A stretch of 64,000 nucleotides of DNA from Occallatibacter gabretensis (GTDB lineage Bacteria > Acidobacteriota > Terriglobia > Terriglobales > Acidobacteriaceae). Location of the stretch: assembly GCF_001449115.1 (NCBI RefSeq), contig NZ_LAIJ01000010.1, positions 665,623 to 729,622 of the forward strand, given 5' to 3'. Shown here piece by piece: positions 36,401-44,197 of this stretch (position 1 is its first letter; each line of letters opens with the position of its first letter). The position numbers were made by a program, and so were the translations under genes. The notes under the pieces were generated by a model. That model worked only from the letters and a program-made list of their open reading frames with translations. It ran no database searches and was not told where the DNA came from.

Positions 36401-37324
36401 GGCAATCAAAGCACTCTTGCATTTCCCAACCTGTCTCTCTCAACTTCCAACGCAGAAGAGTGGATAGGCGAAAGCATGTACAACTCGTTGCAATTGAAGC
36501 TGGAGAAACATGCTTCCAACGGGTTGAATTTCCTTGCTGCATATACCTATGCACATGGAGAAGATGATGCCGCTAACCCCGGTATTGGCGGTGGGCCCAG
36601 CTATCGCAACACAAACCTCATTCCGCTGAAAGCGGAATTCACGAATTCGAATTACGATATTCGTCATCGCTTTACGCTGAATGGCATGTATGAACTGCCT
36701 TTCGGCACGGGGAAGAGGTTTCTCAATTCCGGCGGGCTGCTTAATTACCTTGTAGGTGGATGGTCTGCCAGCGCTACATGGATTGCCCAGACAGGCATTC
36801 CGTTCACGGTCACCACCGGCGGGGGCAACTTCGTCGGTGCCAAGGGCTTTAATCAACTCAATGCGATTCGTGTCGGCGACCCATTCAAGGGCGGTGGAAG
36901 CGTGCCTGACGCGAATATCGACATGGCCGGACAAACCTGCCCGGCTCACGTGAAGAACAGGACAAACTGGTACAACCCTTGCGCATTTGTTGATCCAACG
37001 CCCGGTGCCAACATTCCCGTCGGCACGTTTTTGACGAGCCTTCAAAGCGCAATCCAGTATTCCGGCTCCAAGTCCAACCAGATTCACGGGCCCGGAAATG
37101 AGCGCGTCAATATGTCCGGCTTCAAAAACTTCAACACGCTGCACGGGCAATACGTTCAGCTTCGCGCCGATGCTTTCAATCTGTTCAATACGCCTTCGTG
37201 GGCCAATCCCTCGGGCGGTGACGACCTCAGCCTTAGCGGCGGACGGATAAGCAGCGTTCAGATCTTTCAGAGCAACACACCTGACGCAAGGTTCTTCCAG
37301 ATTGCGGCAAAGTACGTGTTCTGA
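33434..37324 (+). CDS. Oar-type TonB-dependent receptor 2
   Basis: The protein has about 1296 residues. A signal peptide (ICTLLAFLGFYCVLSGRLASAQA) precedes a carboxypeptidase-regulatory-like domain (GTITGVVTDSSGKVIPGAMVTLLN), a plug region (NNFILDGVDNNVNVDDFQNG; GHSAGAVLNASIKSGTNKIHG) and a beta-barrel ending in FFQIAAKYVF. It is an outer-membrane importer of the Oar/CirA-like kind found in large numbers in Acidobacteriota. The start is uncertain: GTG 33413, ATG 33434 and ATG 33458 all keep the signal peptide. A strong terminator follows. It is the second receptor of the island and may take a different oligomer from receptor 1. Confidence 0.92.
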   Translation: MEDIVLRPMRRRIICTLLAFLGFYCVLSGRLASAQADQGTITGVVTDSSGKVIPGAMVTLLNTDTGLVLTDKTGAQGAYTFTPVKIGNYTVSATAPGFETTTRENLHLDIQQHLSVPVSLQVGSVTESVIVKDVPPLLQSDTSSVGQIMSTQTINDTPLNGRNWVYIAQLTSGVAPGLSAGGARGGATGDFSANGQRTTQNNFILDGVDNNVNVDDFQNGASYNVKPPPDALAEFKIDTSDYSAEFGHSAGAVLNASIKSGTNKIHGDVWEYFRNDALDAADWDSANGAVPAYHENQFGATFGGPIWKNRLFYFGDAEVNRISFGYPDPGLTVPTASERAGDFSELFNTSLTGKNAPIGIFAPNTGGQVPLTASGAFANPAAGAQGLCASTPQLCAWAAATPGSGIGAPTTNALSSGDPGAGGQIDIVAQEIMKAYPQPNANGWTASNYNTPGSGTTYANYNVNVPVHDNTWQWDQRLDWNVNEKDQAYARYSYTHEQTGYGTPLGPILDGNEVAPGGFHGSTNYNLAQNFMLSETHIFSSNLVNEFRFGYNWGVYEFVQTNSDIPADQLIPGMGGVPFTGFAGPNGGLPELLFGGSQGLSTAGSRHDVPSVERQNIYQILDNLTRTWGRHSFKVGFQIESIRPLFSQSVYPRGRYNFNGQYTGKFTPGNVGTTLTGTGAADAFTDNMGNIGMSPGWNTSYYRNYRAAYFQDDWKVSPRLTVNVGLRYDFVQPPSSKGGELANFIIDSQNLTAAGAGINGQSAVGAGHYVLPAMVANSAPLSTSFINTMQANNVSIQYTTANQNSLVSVQHYNFAPRLGFAYQLNSKTILRSAYGLFYGSLEAPGGAELETNYPFAYQVVLNNNYIAPYGYCLPSTQGGPFNTASQCPSNATADNTYAPYLPYSTTLESGSSLYYANGGIGQYAGSSGLAMSDSNIKTPYTQSYHLTIERELTPTMVATAAYVGNNAKHTYAGTNPLGPLAITGANDPNGNQSTLAFPNLSLSTSNAEEWIGESMYNSLQLKLEKHASNGLNFLAAYTYAHGEDDAANPGIGGGPSYRNTNLIPLKAEFTNSNYDIRHRFTLNGMYELPFGTGKRFLNSGGLLNYLVGGWSASATWIAQTGIPFTVTTGGGNFVGAKGFNQLNAIRVGDPFKGGGSVPDANIDMAGQTCPAHVKNRTNWYNPCAFVDPTPGANIPVGTFLTSLQSAIQYSGSKSNQIHGPGNERVNMSGFKNFNTLHGQYVQLRADAFNLFNTPSWANPSGGDDLSLSGGRISSVQIFQSNTPDARFFQIAAKYVF

Positions 37325-37396
37325 TTCGCATATTCATCCGCATGAAAATGCAGGATGAATATTGTAAGGAAGTGTTGTTTGATCTGCCTCTAACAT

Positions 37397-37432
37397 CTCT
37401 CGTGGACAGGAATTTGTCCACGGGAGTTTTTT
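37397..37432 (+). terminator. Intrinsic terminator after TonB receptor 2
   Basis: CTCTCGTGGACA pairs with TGTCCACGGGAG around a short loop, and six Ts follow. It lies 70 bases after the receptor's stop codon and ahead of the amidohydrolase gene. Confidence 0.85.
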
Positions 37433-37492
37433 ATAGAGTCTTCAGGCAGGCATGATCATGAATGAACCCAACTTGAGTATAGGAAGTCACCG

Positions 37493-38701
37493 ATGAATCG
37501 TCGTGAGATGCTATATGCTGCGGGGGCTGGTCTTATCGCTGGAACTATTCCTCGTGCCGACGCGCTTGCTCCATTGCAGACTCTCGAACCAAAGCAATCC
37601 GACACGCTCGCGCTCGTGAATTACGAACCCAAAAGCATGTTGCAGGTTCAAGAGACGCATATACCACGCTCCCGTTATCCGCTCATCGACATACACACGC
37701 ACCTTTGCTTTTCCGCAAAGACAGTTAATGGCATCCCAATGTCGCCGGAGCGCAAATTCTATGAGAGTCCCCTGCAGTTGCTCACAGTCATGGATCGCAA
37801 GAATATTCGTTCAATGGTGAATTTAACCGGAGGATACGACACAGGCCTGATCGAAGCGGTCAAGCAATATGACAAAGTGCATCCGGATCGCTTTTATACA
37901 TTCACAGAGCCGATTTACTCAAAATTTCTCGAACCCAACTTTCCTGTTCTTCAGGCGCAGGCCATAGAGCAGGCGCACCGAAATGGTGCGCGTGGGCTGA
38001 AGGTTCTGAAAACGCTCGGGCTCTACCTCAGGGAAAACATCACCACCGGGAAACTCGTGAAAATCGATGATCCTCGCTTTGACCCGATGTGGGAAGCCTG
38101 CGGCGCATTGCAGATGCCTGTCGCCATTCACATCTCCGATCCTGTGGCTTTTTTCACTCCTACGGACAGATTTAACGAGCGCTATGAAGAGCTGAACAAT
38201 CATCCGGATTGGTCTTTTTATGGAAAAGACTTTCCGTCCAACGAGGAATTGATTGAAGCAAGAAACAGAGTCATAGCCCGTCACCCCAGGACGCGGTTTG
38301 TTGTCTTGCACTGTGGTAATTTCGCGGAAAATCTGAAAAATGTCGCACAGAATATGGACCGTTTTTCCAATATGACAGTCGATATCGCCGCACGCATTGG
38401 CGAGCTTGGGCGGCAGCCAAGAACAGCCCGCGCCTTCTTCGAAAAGTATCAGGACCGCATTCTGTTTGGCACAGACGCAACCCCACATACAGACGATCTT
38501 CCGCAGCAGCTTTTCAACGACAAGCTCTACGAGATTTACTTCCGCTTTCTCGAAACCGATGACGAGTATTTTGATTACGCGCCTGCAAACGTGCCTCCAC
38601 AAGGGCGTTGGAAGATTTACGGCGTTCATCTTCCGGATTCCATTCTGCGCAAGGTCTATCTCGAGAATGCGTCCCGCGAACTCCATCTTTCCATTGCGTA
38701 A
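37493..38701 (+). CDS. Tat-exported amidohydrolase (amidohydrolase_2 family)
   Basis: The 402-residue protein starts MNRREMLYAAGAGLIAGTIP, a probable Tat signal with twin arginine. The TIM-barrel metal hydrolase motifs follow: YPLIDIHTHLCF (HxH), RGLKVLKTLGL, PVAIHISDPVAFF, FVVLHCGNFAENL and RILFGTDATPHTDD. These fit the amidohydrolase_2 (ACMSD-like) family, which hydrolyses or decarboxylates cyclic or lactone substrates. The substrate is unknown. Close relatives in sugar loci are sometimes lactonases, so a sugar-lactone is possible. It stands alone between a terminator and the AgaS-like gene. Confidence 0.85.
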   Translation: MNRREMLYAAGAGLIAGTIPRADALAPLQTLEPKQSDTLALVNYEPKSMLQVQETHIPRSRYPLIDIHTHLCFSAKTVNGIPMSPERKFYESPLQLLTVMDRKNIRSMVNLTGGYDTGLIEAVKQYDKVHPDRFYTFTEPIYSKFLEPNFPVLQAQAIEQAHRNGARGLKVLKTLGLYLRENITTGKLVKIDDPRFDPMWEACGALQMPVAIHISDPVAFFTPTDRFNERYEELNNHPDWSFYGKDFPSNEELIEARNRVIARHPRTRFVVLHCGNFAENLKNVAQNMDRFSNMTVDIAARIGELGRQPRTARAFFEKYQDRILFGTDATPHTDDLPQQLFNDKLYEIYFRFLETDDEYFDYAPANVPPQGRWKIYGVHLPDSILRKVYLENASRELHLSIA

Positions 38702-39058
38702 GGAACGCCTATGGCCCATGCACCCGGCGCATAATAGGGGCAGCTATAACACACCGCTTAAAGTGGCAAGATTATGGACCAGAATCGAAGATGAACCTCC
38801 CAGTATAACATTAAATTGGATGCACAGAATTTCCCGCTTTACAGGCATGTCTTCCCGCAGGCCGTAAAGCACAAGGTCGAGGTTAGTTTCTCCTGCAATC
38901 GCAATATCCAGGGGTTTCGGGGAAGGGAATTAGCTTTCGTTTTCATAGCAAGCTTTTGTTGTTTTTGCCTCCTTAATTGCAGTATAGTAGTTATCGTTCG
39001 TTATTTTTAATTTCGAATATGTGCGATTAATAGCATTTTTCTTTCGAGGACGCGGATT
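38702..39058. other. Promoter region of the AgaS-like gene
   Basis: About 360 bases without a supported gene. The last 120 bases are AT-rich and carry TATCGTT (38992-38998) and CGAATATGTGCG (39014-39025). Similar strings precede the Asp-box gene (29119-29142) and the GHL6-like gene (9758-9767). Confidence 0.4.
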
Positions 39059-40240
39059 GTGACTTTTCTGTCGAGTTTTGTTGATTTGTCTCTGGAGGAG
39101 AAAAGGGTTAGAGGCCTTTTGTTCACTCCAAGTGAGATTGCACAGCAGCCGGAGACCTGGCGGACTACATTCAGTATTTTCGAGCAGAATCAGCAGAAAA
39201 TCGCTTCCTTTTTAGATGCTGCTGGAGTGCGTGAGCCGCTGGAAAAAAGACCGGCAGTGATGCTCATTGGTGCGGGCACTTCCGATTATGTCGCACAAGC
39301 CCTGGAGTTTCTATTCCGCCAGAAATGGGGCTGCGAAGTGAGTTCGGTGGCAAGCACAGATTTGTTGCCGAATATGGAAGAGTACATCGTGCCAGGCCGC
39401 AGGTATCTGTGGATATCCTTCTCCCGTTCCGGTGACTCTCCAGAAGGTGTGGCTGTCCTGGAACAGGCAATCGAGCTCTATCCGAACATCTCTCATCTCG
39501 TTGTCACTTGCAACGCCGACGCTCGAATGGTCGAAGTCTGTAGGGGCGTAGAACGCACCCAGGTGATAGTGCTCGATAATGCGGTGAACGACCGCAGCCT
39601 GGTCATGACCAGTTCCTTCACCAACATGGTCGTGATGGGCCATTGTCTTGCCAACGCGTGGTCCATCGCAGAGTACAAACCAGTACTGGAGCAGCTGATA
39701 AGCGCCGCCGAAGACTTACTGATGCGCGTAGCTGTGGAGGCGGATGCGCTCACGGAGCGCAATTTTTCCCGAGTATGTTTTGTCGGCAGTGGATCGCTAG
39801 CGAGCGTGGCCAAAGAATCCGCTCTGAAGGTGCTGGAAATGACTGCCGGGCAAGTAAAGACAATGTCGGAAACGGTGCTCGGATTGCGACACGGCCCGAT
39901 GGCGGCGCTGGATAAGGAGACGCTCTTTATCAGCTTTATTTCTGGAAATGATCGCGGTACGAAATATGCCAGGGATCTACTTGCGGAGATCGGCCAGAAG
40001 CAGGTGGTGGCGGAACGCATTGCGCTAGGGCCGGCACATGCGGAGGCGGAAGTTGCTCCGTTTTGCGACCGATATCTGGCATTGCATCTGGATGTGGAAG
40101 ATGTGTATCGTCCCGCTGTCGATGTGATCTTTGGCCAATTGCTGGGTCTTTATTTTTCCGTGGCGCACAAGCTGAACCCGGACTCTCCGAGCCCCGGCGG
40201 CGTCATTAACCGCGTTGTGCAGAGCTTCCGGATTTATTAA
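39059..40240 (+). CDS. agaS: SIS-domain amino-sugar isomerase/deaminase (AgaS-like)
   Basis: The protein has 393 residues, about the length of E. coli AgaS, which acts on galactosamine 6-phosphate. Two SIS domains are visible. The first has AVMLIGAGTSDYVAQALEF and LWISFSRSGDSPEGVAVLE, and the second has RVCFVGSGSLASVAKESALKVLEMT and ETVLGLRHGPMAAL. The GTG start has GAGGA eight bases upstream. It is cytoplasmic. It could convert amino-sugar 6-phosphate to keto-sugar phosphate, beside the NagB-like enzyme. The DeoR-family gene 540 bases downstream resembles the AgaR position in aga loci. Assignment to GalN rather than GlcN is inference. Confidence 0.83.
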   Translation: MTFLSSFVDLSLEEKRVRGLLFTPSEIAQQPETWRTTFSIFEQNQQKIASFLDAAGVREPLEKRPAVMLIGAGTSDYVAQALEFLFRQKWGCEVSSVASTDLLPNMEEYIVPGRRYLWISFSRSGDSPEGVAVLEQAIELYPNISHLVVTCNADARMVEVCRGVERTQVIVLDNAVNDRSLVMTSSFTNMVVMGHCLANAWSIAEYKPVLEQLISAAEDLLMRVAVEADALTERNFSRVCFVGSGSLASVAKESALKVLEMTAGQVKTMSETVLGLRHGPMAALDKETLFISFISGNDRGTKYARDLLAEIGQKQVVAERIALGPAHAEAEVAPFCDRYLALHLDVEDVYRPAVDVIFGQLLGLYFSVAHKLNPDSPSPGGVINRVVQSFRIY

Positions 40241-40778
40241 TTCCATGTTCGTCATCCTTCAAAATCATTTGCTCAAACGCAGTTCCGGCATCGCGATAGC
40301 GATCTAGGTCTGTGCGGCATCCCTGGGTTCTGTACGCCGCTGCGGAGCAGGCAGCCGAAGACAGATCTTTGCTCCTGGTAGAGGCTATAAGCAATCACGT
40401 CAATCAATACGGCGGCTACACCTAGATGTCTCCCGCTACACTTCGAGAGTTCGTATTGCAGCAGCTACAGCGACCGCGTCCGCTACTACTGGGCTCTGCT
40501 GGAAGTATCCACTGCTCTACGAAAGTTTGTTACCAATCTTTCAGAGATAGTAATCCCCGAGAGCATGCTGAGCCTCTATTCGCCGGCAATCCTGAGTCGC
40601 TGATTGTGGACCACATCCGCGACGTGCTGCGGCGGTACGCAGCCGCATGCATGACGCAAGTCGCATAGCCATTCCCAGGCTGCCATGCTCCGTTTTCTTT
40701 CGTATTCCCTTTCTTATTGCAATCAGGTAATCTTGCACATGCTCTTAGAGCAGAATCTAATTTACGTTGTGAGAAAGC
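40241..40778. other. Region without an intact gene between agaS-like and deoR-like genes
   Basis: About 540 bases have no good coding frame. A frame at 40426-40668 would give 80 residues with no known motif and no good ribosome binding site; upstream in the same area is the peptide-like string LLLVEAISNHVNQYGGYT, then a stop. This may be a decayed gene, possibly one lost from the sugar operon, but its identity cannot be given. Confidence 0.4.
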
Positions 40779-41609
40779 ATGCGGCGACAAAGCGTTTCAA
40801 AGGCATCTTCGTCCAGAACTGCGGTTGGGGGAGGGCGCGGCTCCCAGATGTTGATTGAGGAGCGCCGTCAGTACATCGTTGGATTGGCACAAAAGCATGG
40901 CCGCGTGCTCGTCGAGGAACTTGCGGAATCGCTTGGCATCTCGCGCATTACCATCCGCAAAGATTTGGATTATCTGCAGAGCCGAGGTGTACTGCAACGC
41001 ACGCACGGTGGTGCTCTGCAGGCAGGCAATGGCGCGCTCGCGGATCCATCCCTTCAGGAAAAAGAAGGCCGTCATTCCGGGGAAAAGCTGCGAATTGCCG
41101 TGGCGGCGGCCGATCTGGTGCAGGAAGGGCAGTGCGTTTTGCTCGATTCCGGCACAACCACTACGGCAGTTGCGCGCGCACTAAAGCGGTTTTCGCATTT
41201 GACTATCATTACGAATGCAGTCAACATCGCCGGAGAATTGAGCGGATCCGACCTGGAGGTGCTGCTTACCGGAGGCTCATTGCGCAAGAACTCCTTCTCC
41301 CTGGTAGGACCTTTGGCGGAGGATATGTTGCATGACATGCACGCCGACATCCTCTTCCTTGGCGTGGATGGTTTCGATATAGAGGCCGGCCTGACGACGC
41401 CCAATGTAATGGAGTCAAGCGTAAATCGGGCAATGGTTAAAGCCTCTTCGATTGTGGTCGCTGTGTGCGATTCAACCAAATTCAATCGCCGTAGCCTGTC
41501 TAAAATCGTGGAAGCCTCAGCAATTCATCATGTCATCACGGACACAGGGCTCTCATTGGAGATCGCCAATGCTCTACGCGTCATGGGAATCAAGCTCACA
41601 TTGGTCTAG
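40779..41609 (+). CDS. DeoR-family transcriptional regulator
   Basis: The 276-residue protein carries the DeoR winged helix (ERRQYIVGLAQKHGRVLVEELAESLGISRITIRKDL, split here from LDYLQSRGVLQRTHGGA) and the sugar-phosphate-binding DeoRC sensor (VLLDSGTTTTAVARAL, ITNAVNIAGEL, LLTGGSLRKNSFSLVG and VAVCDSTKFNRRSL). Such proteins repress sugar catabolic genes and release DNA on binding a phosphorylated sugar. The first 23 residues are an unusual Ser/Arg/Gly-rich leader before the normal start region. AgaR, the regulator of GalNAc use, belongs to this family, in line with the AgaS-like neighbour. Its binding sites are not known here. Confidence 0.9.
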   Translation: MRRQSVSKASSSRTAVGGGRGSQMLIEERRQYIVGLAQKHGRVLVEELAESLGISRITIRKDLDYLQSRGVLQRTHGGALQAGNGALADPSLQEKEGRHSGEKLRIAVAAADLVQEGQCVLLDSGTTTTAVARALKRFSHLTIITNAVNIAGELSGSDLEVLLTGGSLRKNSFSLVGPLAEDMLHDMHADILFLGVDGFDIEAGLTTPNVMESSVNRAMVKASSIVVAVCDSTKFNRRSLSKIVEASAIHHVITDTGLSLEIANALRVMGIKLTLV

Positions 41610-41994
41610 CGCTGCGTATAGCGCGATAAATAGAACAAACATCCAGTGCACTTTTTCCCGCCAGCCTATAGGTTTTGCAGCACTGTACGTACCGCTGAAC
41701 AATAGTTTTCGGATAGCAACCGTAAGGAAACACCCGCATCTGAACTGGTGTACGCCTGTACATGCGTCACAAAGAGAAATGCAGATTACAAAATAACTAC
41801 ATGAGACATAAAGTGTATTTTGTTTTGAGTGAGAATCTCGACAGAAGACCATAATCCCGATCCGAATAATAGGCGCGTCGCGTTTTCGCATTGGCGATGT
41901 TGGCGAGTTTTCCAGCTCGGGAGGAACATCCGCGAAATCACGATACTGTTCCGGCGTCAGTGTGCGTTCGCTATTGATACTAACCAGCTCGTTC
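41610..41994. other. Short intergenic region before the RHS remnant
   Basis: About 385 bases with no recognised gene. The frame that runs into the RHS remnant is open from 41829, but the residues before about 41995 do not resemble RHS proteins. A recombination breakpoint is therefore probable there. Confidence 0.4.
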
Positions 41995-42875
41995 GTGTAC
42001 GAAGTTTCACTTACGATAGCTTGTCCCGGCTTCTCTGCGCCTCCAACCCCCTATCGAGCGCTATGAGCTCTAGGGCGATTCAGTTCGGCTGCGCGGAGAC
42101 CTACGACGCCTTCGGCAACCGCCTCAGTCAGCAACCATCGGGAACCGGGCTCACCTGTACATCGATCAATACTCCGGTCAACGCGAATAACCGGTTGAGC
42201 GGTCCCACGTACAGTTCCGATGCGGCGGGAAATCTGCTGTACGATGGAACCAATACGTTGACCTATGATCGGGAGGGGCGCCTGGCGACCTCGTTTTCCC
42301 CCACAATCGGGGGCACGGCCACCTACCTGTATGGCGCAGACGGTCAACGGGTGAACAAGACCTTCGGCAGCTTTCAGACCGAATACATCCGCGATCCCGA
42401 TGGCTCCTTGCTGGCGATCTACGTCAACGGCAGCTACGTCGGCAACTTCCAAGATATGTGGGTAGGGGGCAAACACTTCGGCGAGGCGACGGTCGCATCG
42501 GGCAACGCCAGCCAGACGGAGAACTTCGCCCTCACCAACTGGCTCAGCTCCCAGGCCGCCTACACCAGTCCCGCAACTGGTGTTCCGACCGCGGCGTACC
42601 TCAGCCTGCCTTTCGGCGACGCCCAGACGGATCTCTTCGGATCCAACAACGACGACATCCACTTCACCAGCAAAGAGCGAGACGGAGAATCAGGCAACGA
42701 CTACTTCGAGGCCAGGTACTATGCATCCAGCATGGGACGGTTCATGTCGCCGGATGATTTCTGGAAAGACACAAATCTAGCCGATCTCCAAAGCTTGAAC
42801 AAATACGCCTATTCTCGCAATAATTCCTTGCGATACATGGACTTAATGGTGAGACAGCGACCGAAGCAGCAGTGA
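41995..42875 (+). pseudogene. RHS-repeat protein C-terminal core, fragment 1
   Basis: From FTYDSLSRLLCASNP the frame shows YD-type repeats (AETYDAFGNRLSQQPSG, YSSDAAGNLLYDGTNTLTYD, TATYLYGADGQRVNKTFG) and the RHS core signature GESGNDYFEARYYASSMGRF before MSPDD, then NKYAYSRNN. RHS/YD proteins are thousands of residues long and carry variable C-terminal toxins after the core. Here the N-terminal encapsulation region is absent, and the product ends about 25 residues after the core without a toxin domain. It is a displaced tip, not a full gene. A second tip follows at 42950. Confidence 0.8.
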
Positions 42876-42949
42876 GCCTACGACGGGAGGGAGTAATAGT
42901 ATGACGCTCCCCACCATTTGTGCAATCAACCGGCGTTTTTCGCGCCCCC

Positions 42950-43065
42950 GTTCAACCGGCAAAGAAACAGACGCCGAATCGGAAACGACTACTTAGACGC
43001 CCGATATTACAGCAGCGCGATAGGCCGGTTTATGTCGCCGGATTGGAGCGCCATTCCGACGGAAA
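42950..43065 (+). pseudogene. RHS core tip, fragment 2 (frameshifted)
   Basis: One frame reads TGKETDAES and the next reads GNDYLDARYYSSAIGRFMSP then DWSAIP. Together they are an RHS core signature broken by loss of one G in TCGGAAACGAC. The tail after DWSAIP does not continue into a toxin. Tandem orphan tips like this are a known mark of RHS C-terminal exchange. Confidence 0.7.
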
Positions 43066-43307
43066 TTTGTGCATGGCAACATCACGATAGCAGTGGTACA
43101 AAATTAGTAAGCTTTAAGCATGACCCCGACATAGCAGGTGATCCTGGCCTTCGAGTCCCGCAACTCTATCCAGATGCCAAACCTACAGCGCGCAGGCGTC
43201 AAAAGCGCGCTCTATCTGCGCTTTGTCTATCGGTTTAAGGTTGCTTTGCATGGTCTAAGGTGTCATCCGCTGACCTGCATGTTGTTGAAAATCCGTTTAG
43301 TTGATAA

Positions 43308-43330
43308 TTCGATTCCTACCGCGTCCACCA
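43308..43330 (+). other. tRNA 3'-end fragment (att-site remnant)
   Basis: These 23 bases, from the T loop (TTCGATT CCTAC) through the acceptor strand to the encoded CCA, are identical to 5221-5243 and in the same orientation. No 5' tRNA portion precedes them. Two such copies 38 kb apart are very unlikely by chance, and are typical of attachment sites left by elements that integrate at tRNA 3' ends. Confidence 0.75.
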
Positions 43331-43369
43331 GATTTCAAAGTGCTTAATGGATTCGATAAAATCGGCCAA

Positions 43370-43387
43370 CCCCACAAAACCCCACAA
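43370..43387. repeat. Tandem direct repeat CCCCACAA
   Basis: CCCCACAA occurs at 43370-43377 and again at 43380-43387, a 10-base period, 40 bases after the tRNA fragment. Same-face repeats beside an att core can be integrase arm sites. This is suggestive only. Confidence 0.35.
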
Positions 43388-43615
43388 TTAAGATTTAAAC
43401 TGCCCTTGCTCTTGTGCAACGGGTGATTGTTCCCGTCTCTGCACCATCACCGTCTGCACAACTTTCGAGTTCGCTTGTTGCTTCACTCTGCCGACCGCAG
43501 GTGAAGCGGAACAAAAGCTACGAGCCGTTTAGTGGGCAATTCGGCATATTAGAAACATGTAATTTCTTTGCTCCGGACCTCCTTGTAACATCTCGCTGTT
43601 ATAGGGAGGTCGTCA

Positions 43616-44114
43616 ATGTTCGTCTATTCCGATAAGGAGCAGTCCGACAAGAGGCCTGCAGAAATTGGCCCACGCCCGTGGCATCACCGATCAGACTGCT
43701 TTGTTTGCCGGAAGCAAGAAGGAATAGAGCCTCCGCCCACAGGAGGTACATTGTCGAAGGGAAACATTTTCTTGTAGAGCATGCCCCGCTGAAGATGTCT
43801 CATGTGGGAACGGTAATCATTCAATCCAGACGCCATCTTCTCGACTTTGGTGAAATGACTTCGGCCGAGATTGCGGAATTCGCTTCGATCATGCGACGAC
43901 TTGTACCGGCGGTCAAAGTTATCACTGGAGCCCACCGCATCTATTACCTTTCGGTGAACGAGCATGCGCCGCACTTTCATCTTTGGCTTGTGCCCAAGAA
44001 GAAGAACATAAAGCTGGAGCCGCTTCCTTTTTATCTCGTCGTCCTGTCCCAGCCACGAAGAGCGGGGCAGAAGCTATTTCGCGCAAGATCCGAAAGCAGT
44101 TCGACCGATCCTGA
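43616..44114 (+). pseudogene. HIT-family protein gene with two frameshifts
   Basis: The true start is ATG 43616, with GGGAGG six bases upstream. The first frame gives SDCFVCRKQEGIEPPPTGG and then goes wrong. The next frame continues EGKHFLVEHAPLKMSHVGTV and carries the HIT-type motif NEHAPHFHLWLVP, where histidines would bind the phosphate of a nucleotide. A second shift near 44055 moves to a frame ending EAISRKIRKQFDRS and a stop at 44112-44114. Both shifts are one-base losses. HIT proteins are nucleotide hydrolases or transferases. If the sequence is right, the gene is dead; the middle frame (43678-44163) could still make a partial protein. Confidence 0.7.
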
Positions 44115-44197
44115 GGATCAATCCAATGGAGAAAAGAAGCACATGCATCAACTCCGCGAGTGACGGCGGAGAAGTGATCCGAAATACGAACCAGATT

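Larger units (their letters stand above)
43066..43615. other. Gene-poor region with second tRNA 3' fragment
   Basis: About 550 bases hold the tRNA 3' fragment (43308-43330) and a CCCCACAA direct repeat (43370-43387). No recognised gene was found; the 69- and 73-codon frames here have no family resemblance. Confidence 0.5.

Noticed and set aside
40426..40668. 80-codon frame between the AgaS-like and DeoR genes
   Set aside because: No motif or ribosome binding site; kept only as a possible scar of a decayed gene.
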